From: Membranipora membranacea
Taxonomy: Eukaryota; Bryozoa; Gymnolaemata; Cheilostomatida; Membraniporidae
Length of the DNA: 60,000 nt
Assembly (NCBI GenBank): GCA_914767715.1
Contig: OU612066.1
Location: forward strand, 6,889,001 to 6,949,000
Reading direction: 5' to 3'
This document shows, one piece after another, positions 47,398-60,000 of this stretch. The first letter of the stretch is position 1; the number at the start of each line of letters is the position of its first letter. Below the pieces are notes generated by a model. The model saw only the letters and a list, made by a program, of their open reading frames with translations, was not told the origin of the DNA and did not search any database. The position numbers and the translations under genes were made by a program.

Positions 47398-47881
47398 ACT
47401 TTCCTAAGATTTTACTGAGCAAATTTTATGACGATTTTCATTGAACAAGGTTTGGTTGGAGATACCACACTAATTTATACAATATTTTTCTATTCTTGTA
47501 TCTTGGCTCAATATATTTTTTATGGTGTTTGTCCCGTTCATAAACTGCAATAAAACTGTTTTATATGAGTGTCTTGTTTTTATCCATGACAGTCTCTTAT
47601 CTGAATGAAGTTTTTAATGAACAGAAGGTCAATAGCTGATATTTAGTTCAAGAATTTTGTTTATTAGCGCTAGAGTATCCTTAACCAGCTTTTGTGTGCT
47701 GAGAACACTGCACCTGGTTTTGTGACCCAAAATGCAATTATATTTATATAACATACACGCTTGCATGCAAAATGAACTTTACAAACTCCCTAACAGGATT
47801 ATAAACTTGTTATTCTACACAACCTAGGGTTCCTTACATCAACTTACCACACTTCTGTTAGTGCCTGTCACCTTGTCGATC
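47398..47881. other. 3' UTR of claudin-like B and OSR1 upstream region
   Basis: AATAAA at 47549-47554 is the likely polyadenylation signal of gene B, about 150 bases after its stop codon. The rest holds the OSR1 promoter. A CTTCTGTTAG near 47852-47861 looks like a splice acceptor just before the putative first coding exon, so a further 5' non-coding exon may exist. Confidence 0.45.
47549..47554 (+). promoter_or_regulatory. Polyadenylation signal AATAAA (claudin-like B)
   Basis: Canonical hexamer about 150 bases past the gene B stop codon, followed by GT/T-rich sequence (GAGTGTCTTGTTTTT). Confidence 0.5.
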
Positions 47882-54582
<6,701 letters not shown>

Positions 54583-55753
54583 AGACTTGGCGGATAAAAG
54601 TTATTTTGTTACTGAATTGTTTTGCTTAGTAGGCCACACTGATTGCCTCTTCATTCGCCATGTGCGGCAGTAGTACTTATACTAAATGTTCTATTATCAG
54701 ATAAACTCGTCGTGTTATCAAATCAACCCTAGGTAGATGTTCATACCCAACGATCCCTTAATTGTTTTGTGTTTAATTGAGGACACTTTTATGCCGTTCT
54801 CTGAGTATATATTAATCTCTTATACCTCAAGCTATATACTGAATTCCCAGTGGGTTATTATATTTATCATTGCCAAGGAACTATGGTTCATTTTCACCAC
54901 CATCACTTCCTAGAGTAGTTTCAACATCAGATATTCCAGGATGTTTCTGGGAATTTTGCACCATTAGATTACACCAACACACAAGAGTACACTCTATTTG
55001 ACTTTCATTGCATGTGATAAACAAGGCATAGGTACGATTAGTAAGTCACTTATTAAGGTCAGCCGGCTATTTAAGATCGGGTTACACATTTATTGTTTAT
55101 TTCCATTGATTTTTCTTTCTACATGACATATCACTTGGGTTTTCATTTTGATTTTGTGGGGGAAATAAAATGAATAATATAAAATGATAATGACTTAACA
55201 GTGAAGCATTTAAAAAGGAAAGTCAGATATTTAATAGTATGTCACTGAAACCAAGCAGGAATATATTACATGGGTTAAAGAACTGAAGTGCAAAATCAAT
55301 GATTGAAAGTATAATGTTGAATAATAATCAGTAATATGGTCTGTATTATTACAGTGCTGGATAATCAGACTCTCCTGATATCTCCCGATAAATAATAGAT
55401 GGAATATTGTTTTGTTTTATAACTCAAAGTTTTGAAAGAAATATGTTTGCAAAGCTGCACAATCAATTGACGACTTGAATTTCCCAAATTTCCAGACTCC
55501 ATGATATTAGTTTATAACTCTGTCAATGAACCAAATATGACTTTAAAATTATTGGAAAATATCCCTTTTAGCTCATTTTATGTTCAAGAGAGTGAGAGTG
55601 AATCCCCTTATGTCGATATGCTTCTTTTAAAAGCGTTAACATTTGCGGAGAATGACAATTCATGAGCAAGGAGAGTATAGAAACCTACTCTATGTATCAA
55701 GTAATAAATATCACTCGGTAATATGCATAGTGTCATAGTAGCCTGATATATAA
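54583..55753. other. Convergent intergenic region between OSR1 and the calcyphosin-like gene
   Basis: About 1.2 kb holding both 3' UTRs. ATTAAA overlaps the OSR1 stop (54579) and an AATAAA lies at 55164-55169; either may end the OSR1 transcript. No gene seen. Confidence 0.5.
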
Positions 55754-57353
55754 CTACTCAACGCCCCAGCAGCTTTTCAGGGAAGATTCAAAGTAGGCAT
55801 CATCCTGAACACATGTGCTCACAGCTGAATAGTAGTCTATGAATTCCTCCTCAGATACTACTCCATCTTTACTGTCAGGCTGTTCAAATGCTGCCAGGAG
55901 ATTAGCTACCACCTCCTCTTCTCCCCACTCCCCTGACTCGTATCGGGGATGTCTCTTCGCTCGTTCGGCAAACAATGCTGCAATGAAAGGAAAATGGCCC
56001 AAGGCTATAGCTAACCAGCTGCTAGCAAGTAGCATGCGTGCTTTATCACCATAAATGGTAATGAAAATTCTCAGTCGGAATGCACAAATAGATTCTGACT
56101 CTAACTGCACTTGCAGCTTGCAGTGAAATGGTGGTTCAATGACCATACATTTTCTATATGCTCCTTGAAGTCAATGGCTATATACGTATTATGTCTATAT
56201 TCCTCTTGAAAGATAACCTTTGTCCAATAATTTGCCAGTTGACAGCCAGTGCATCTGGCTCAAGTTGGAACAAGTTTGATCCAACTGCCTGTACTCCTGT
56301 TGCTCCCTTCCACTGGTCACGCCGCGGCGTGACCAGTGGATCGGGAGCGACTCGGAGTGTAGGCAAATTGACCAAACTTGATGGTATCAATTTGATATTA
56401 GGGTAGATACTGTCCCTTCCTGGTAGCCCATACTATGTGTCATCTAATACTGTGCTCTGTGAATGCTACAGCACATACTTACGTATAATTTCAGCAGTCT
56501 GGATAAACCCGTCACCAGATTTATCTAGATGTCTAAATACATACTGCACAACTTCTAACCTTTTTCCAGCCATTGGTGGGGTTAGCTGATGGTAAAACTC
56601 TTGGAAATCGATCAATCCTGAACTAAGAAAAAAACAATTCGCTTCACTGAATAAGGCTGTTTATTTGGTATCATTTTTAAGCTCCCAGCCCACATAAGCT
56701 GTACATAATCATGTATGCTCTTCACTCCCTTACTCCATTGCGTTAACCTGAAAGTGCACACATGTCCTGATATTTGTCCTCATCTACAAAACCTGACAAT
56801 TAGCGTTAAGCCCAAGAGGGATAGCTAAAATTGTTTTCCTGATATGTACCTTTACAATGCTGAAGTCAGCTAATTTGGCTTTATCTTTTGTCCAAAGAAA
56901 ATTTATGAAAGATTTACAAATTTATATCAATTTGTACTTTAGTCCCAGGAGAGTCCCATTAATTTGGTAACTGCACACAAATTATTGCAACATCGCTATA
57001 GAGGGCGATCAAATTGTGATAACTTTGTATAAAACAAAACATGCAAGGTCAGTTTGATATTACTGATGTAGACTGTCTGTCTTTGGAGAGTGAAACAAGA
57101 GAGATTACCTGTCCTTGTCAAAGTTGTGGAACAGTATTTCCTTTTCTTTTTCCTCCATGTTGATGTCGTACCTCTCCAGACCATCTTTGAACTCACTCAT
57201 GCTTATTTGTCTGCTGAAATCTTTATCGAACTGTCGGAAAGCGGTGCTGAAACATTTCACCCCTGAAAAGCCTCGTGTCAGGCATTTCTTCCTCACTTTG
57301 TCGACTAGCTGGTCTTCTTGACTGGAAGCTGGTTTACTGGCGGTGTGTGACAT
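55754..57353 (-). CDS. CAPSL: Calcyphosin-like EF-hand protein
   Basis: Small cytosolic calcium-binding protein of 202 residues. Exons in transcript order: 57353-57109, 56622-56483, 55977-55754; phases 2, 1, stop. Four EF-hand loops are seen: DKDFSRQISMSE, DKDSSGLIDFQE, DKSGDGFIQTAE, and a fourth beginning in FEQPDSKDGVVSEEEF. All keep acidic residues at loop positions 1 and 12 except the fourth, which has an insertion as in the family. HLDKSGDG, AKRHPRYESGEWGEEEV and EEFIDYYSAVS closely match calcyphosin/CAPSL, whose usual length (about 190-210) agrees. In other animals these proteins are enriched in ciliated or secretory cells. Transcribed convergently with OSR1. The start at 57353 is the first Met before the conserved KKCLTRG block. 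A CAG acceptor 18 bases upstream of it suggests a 5' UTR exon further right. The intron at 55978-56482 contains a large palindrome. Confidence 0.92.
56270..56380. repeat. Long near-perfect palindrome
   Basis: Positions 56309-56340 form a perfect 32-bp palindrome with no spacer, TCCACTGGTCACGCCG followed by its reverse complement. The symmetry continues outward with few mismatches (GCTCCC/GGGAGC, then CTGCCTGTACTCC against GGAGTGTAGGCAA, then CAAGTTTG against CAAACTTG) to about 56270 and 56380. It lies in the second intron of the calcyphosin-like gene. Could form a cruciform; probably a fold-back element. The centre is GC-rich, unlike its surroundings. Confidence 0.88.
56623..57108. other. Calcyphosin-like intron 1
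   Basis: 486 bases with good minus-strand splice borders; nothing else seen. Confidence 0.6.
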
Positions 57354-57732
57354 GGTGCTCTCTATGATAACCTGCAGCGCGAGAGGTGACAGCAGAAGTG
57401 ACTACAAGAGACTGAGAAGCAGCCTTCAGAACAGAATCTGTTCTAAATCTATATTGCTGTCACTTATATTCACACCTCCATTTGGAACTAATTTTTCACT
57501 CAAGGATTTTTGTTGGTCATCAAATAAGCACTCAAACACCCTAACGGTAGTCCTTCAAATGCAATTTGAAATAACAGGAATTCCTTCAAACTGTGGCAGG
57601 AGATGAAACAGGAAATTATTCTTCTTGTGTATCAACTGTAAATTCCAGTAATCACGCTGGTAGCATCTTAAAAAGAATACATCAACCACACACATTTCAT
57701 AACTTTATCCGCAACATTCATACATTCCTTAC
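57354..57732. other. Upstream region of the calcyphosin-like gene
   Basis: Probably contains 5' UTR, an intron or the promoter of the calcyphosin-like gene. A CAG splice acceptor on the minus strand directly precedes 57371. No coding exon is supported. Confidence 0.4.
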
Positions 57733-57919
57733 CTATTCTATAGTAGATGGTCTGTTGCGATGTTATCCGTGAGGTGCCTGCGACATGCATGAAGCTGGTG
57801 AGAGTCCTCAAACTGAGTGCAGCGGAGCAGACGATTTCAGAGAGCTTTAAAAGTTCTGTTCGACTCTCAGGACTTTCTTGTTGATAATAACAAACACTAA
57901 GCGGAGTATTTGCTGCCAT
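57733..57919 (-). other. Possible first coding exon, unplaced
   Basis: On the minus strand, ATG at 57919 opens a 62-codon frame (MAANTPLSVCYYQQESPESR ...) ending at a strong donor, AATAG|GTAAGG, in phase 1. Composition looks coding, but I recognise no family. It does not join in frame to the calcyphosin-like start exon, whose acceptor is phase 0. It may be a 5' non-coding exon of that gene, a gene with exons interleaved further left, or chance. Confidence 0.25.
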
Positions 57920-58827
57920 GTAATGCTTATTAATCAATATTGTATATACAGTATCGAACCACCTTGTAATGTTTTCATAATCTCTAATGATGTTTACGAG
58001 GAAACCATCTTGACAGATCGAAGAGATTAACCAATTTTATTTGATCATACTGAATCATAAGCGCTAAAGATCATACAAAGAATCTATTGGGCAATTTCGA
58101 GCTATATCGGAGCCCACTTCTAATCAGAACTCATAAATAAGATCTTAACCCATTGTTGTAATTGTTGCTGAGGTAGAAATGGTTATATATGTTGTGCGGT
58201 AAGATGAAGGCAACACTTTCGGGTGCTCAAATCTGTGCAGGGAGGAGTTTTACCATAACGAGAACCAATAAATGACTTGGCATCTTGAAATAATCTCAGC
58301 TTTACATTTTCAGAAGGGCAAGAAATTGATTTTTTTTAAAAACAGTTTGTTATTTTATGTAAACATAGAATCATGTTGGCAAAGCAATAACTGTTGCAAG
58401 GATGTGATATAATGGATGGCTGAGCAATTCATGCACATGTTTGCTGAACAACACTAATGATCGGAAGGCAAATCTTCTGATCATGATGGGTTTTCTAGAT
58501 ATGAGCGTGACATGAAAATCGCAAGGCAGGCGGCATCAAGCCATATACTGACCCTGATATTATTTTAGAGGAACAGTTGAGAAAGTAATGTTACAATATT
58601 CCTTATATTAGAGTATGATGCATAATCTACACATTCAAATGTAACTGTAAATGGGTGTTAACTTGACCAAATTTTATGTTAGATCAGCACTTTGGTGAAA
58701 GTCATATTTTAGAAAAGTGCCCAAGAACCTACCTCCTTGATTTAATGGGTGAGACAAAAAACTATTTACATACAAGTGTTATGTCCTCCATCTCTTTAGG
58801 GAGACAACTCCGTATGACACCCTAACC
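57920..58827. other. Intergenic region / 3' UTR of the gene entering from the right
   Basis: No coding exon seen. Minus-strand ATTAAA (58746-58741), about 80 bases past the stop at 58828, may be the polyadenylation signal of the right-hand gene. Confidence 0.45.
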
Positions 58828-60000
58828 CTACTGACTGCTATTAAAACTGCTGTTCAGACTGAGCGAAGAAGATGAACCCTTCTTCCTTTTGAATAAGGAG
58901 GCTTCTGTAGATTTCATATATGATGGAGGCTCTCTTGGTGTGTGTAATGTCTGTCTGCTAGGTTGATGCAGAGCACTGTTTGCCATCGATGGTGTCTTAC
59001 ACGAGTTCATCAATGCAGCCAAGTTTTCAACCTCATCCATAGAGACATGCTTTCTTCCTAAAAAGAGAACACAAAATTCTAAGATAACATGCCTTCAACC
59101 CTCTTGTGTAATGACATTGGAAACATTATTTTTGCAAGTGAAAGAGTGACCCATATCTGATAAGATTCAATACTGCTGAGTGCCCTACATGCCCACTTTT
59201 CTCTGGGTTAATTGATGACCCAAATTGACCATATAAGTGTTTAATGCGCAGCTTTTTTATTATTTCTTTACAAAGATAAATACTACGATTAAAAGAGATT
59301 GTGGTGACGTAACTTGTCTTTTTATCGTATCAATGTTTGCAGTGGTAGAACATCCGATGCAAAATACTCTGTTTGAATCCAGCTGTCTTTGTCCATTAAA
59401 TGAGCAAATCTCAAATCTTAAATTAATTCTGTAATCATGATATTTTACCAAAACTCTCAATTATAGCAAAAATGTAAATTCAGATCATGACCAGGTCACA
59501 GCATTTTCACCCAAAACACATTTATCAGGGTACGTGACTTAGTAGTAGTTGACAACGTTGACATTTACTATAAATAATATCATGGTGGTCTTTGATTATG
59601 TCACTGAGCTCATGGGACTCCTCATAAATACGCAGTTGTGTCAAGTCATTGCTCATTGCTCCTTGCATGATTCAGACAGAGAAATACATGGTCACAAGAC
59701 GCAAAAAAGGAGTTGAATTGGAAATCTAAAATTCAAGTCAGATATCCTGTCACAGCCATTATAAAGTCAGCCAACCAGTCAGTCAACCGAACATCAACAA
59801 AGTGCGCTTATTTACCTTTGAGCTCAACAAGCCAAGCAGGAGTTTCTTCTTTTATAGGAGTTTTTATTGCGTGACCTCTGGACTCCCGTATACTTCGATG
59901 TCCACCTTCATCTAAAGACACACTGAAGGGTCTGGGTGTACTAGCAGAGCTTGTGAAGTTGTCTGATTGTGACAAACTTAGTAAAGGTGTGTTTGCTCTG
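58828..60000 (-). CDS. C-terminal exons of an unrecognised gene, 5' part outside window
   Basis: Two exons in transcript order, 60000(or beyond)-59816 and 59057-58828, joined in phase 1 by good splice sites and ending at TAG (58830-58828). The visible product (about 138 residues) is Ser/Thr/Pro-rich and probably disordered. It includes a short hydrophobic helix-like motif, KEETPAWLVELKGRKHVS, across the junction, then MDEVENLAALMNS, and a Lys/Ser-rich end (FKRKKGSSSSLSLNSSFNSS). A Pro-Ala-Trp-Leu-x-Glu-Leu-Lys motif like this occurs in several cytoskeletal adaptor tails, but I cannot name the family. The 3' end is well supported by the stop and frame; function unknown. Confidence 0.5.

Noticed and set aside
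57105-57919. Joining the MAANTP frame to the calcyphosin-like start exon
   Set aside because: Donor phase 1 does not match the phase-0 acceptor at 57371, so they cannot form one continuous coding frame.

Overview
The window is animal (metazoan) nuclear DNA: multi-exon genes with GT..AG introns of a few hundred bases to about 4 kb, an AT-rich background, and orthologues of well-known animal proteins. No single feature fixes the phylum. Gene density (seven or eight genes in 60 kb) and short introns point to an invertebrate with a fairly compact genome. All gene models were assembled by hand from splice sites, reading-frame phase and family resemblance.

Layout, left to right. (1) 1-3540: a 12-bp satellite and a single-exon sulfotransferase gene (+, 1204-2790), which appears to lie inside an intron of the next gene. 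(2) 3541-16023 (-): 25 exons of a Flightless-I homologue (leucine-rich repeats plus gelsolin-like repeats 1-5); the last ~140 residues (gelsolin repeat 6) are not in the window. (3) 16024-16231: a 208-bp head-to-head spacer with a palindromic CRE site. (4) 16232-38813 (+): a complete 22-exon ARHGAP29-type Rho GTPase-activating protein (F-BAR, C1, RhoGAP, C-terminal PDZ ligand). A LINE remnant and a possible tRNA-derived SINE sit in its introns, and a 3 x 32-bp repeat lies in its 3' UTR. (5) 40529-43654 and 44692-47397 (+): two tandem, diverged four-transmembrane proteins with claudin-superfamily features. The first carries a ~230-bp fold-back element in an intron. (6) 47882-54582 (+): an OSR1/SPAK (OXSR1/STK39) kinase with a probable alternative N-terminal exon. 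(7) 55754-57353 (-): a calcyphosin-like EF-hand protein with a long, nearly perfect palindrome in an intron. (8) 57733-57919 (-): an unplaced possible exon. (9) 58828-60000 (-): the last two exons of an unrecognised gene entering from the right.

Functionally, the shared-promoter pair joins two regulators of actin and Rho signalling (Flightless-I and an ARHGAP29-type RhoGAP). The claudin-like pair lies next to OSR1, the effector kinase of the WNK ion-transport pathway. Any coupling between these genes is inference from position only. The most novel material is the claudin-like pair, which matches no family member I can name, followed by the nested-gene or truncation question at Flightless-I and the two large hairpin-forming repeats.
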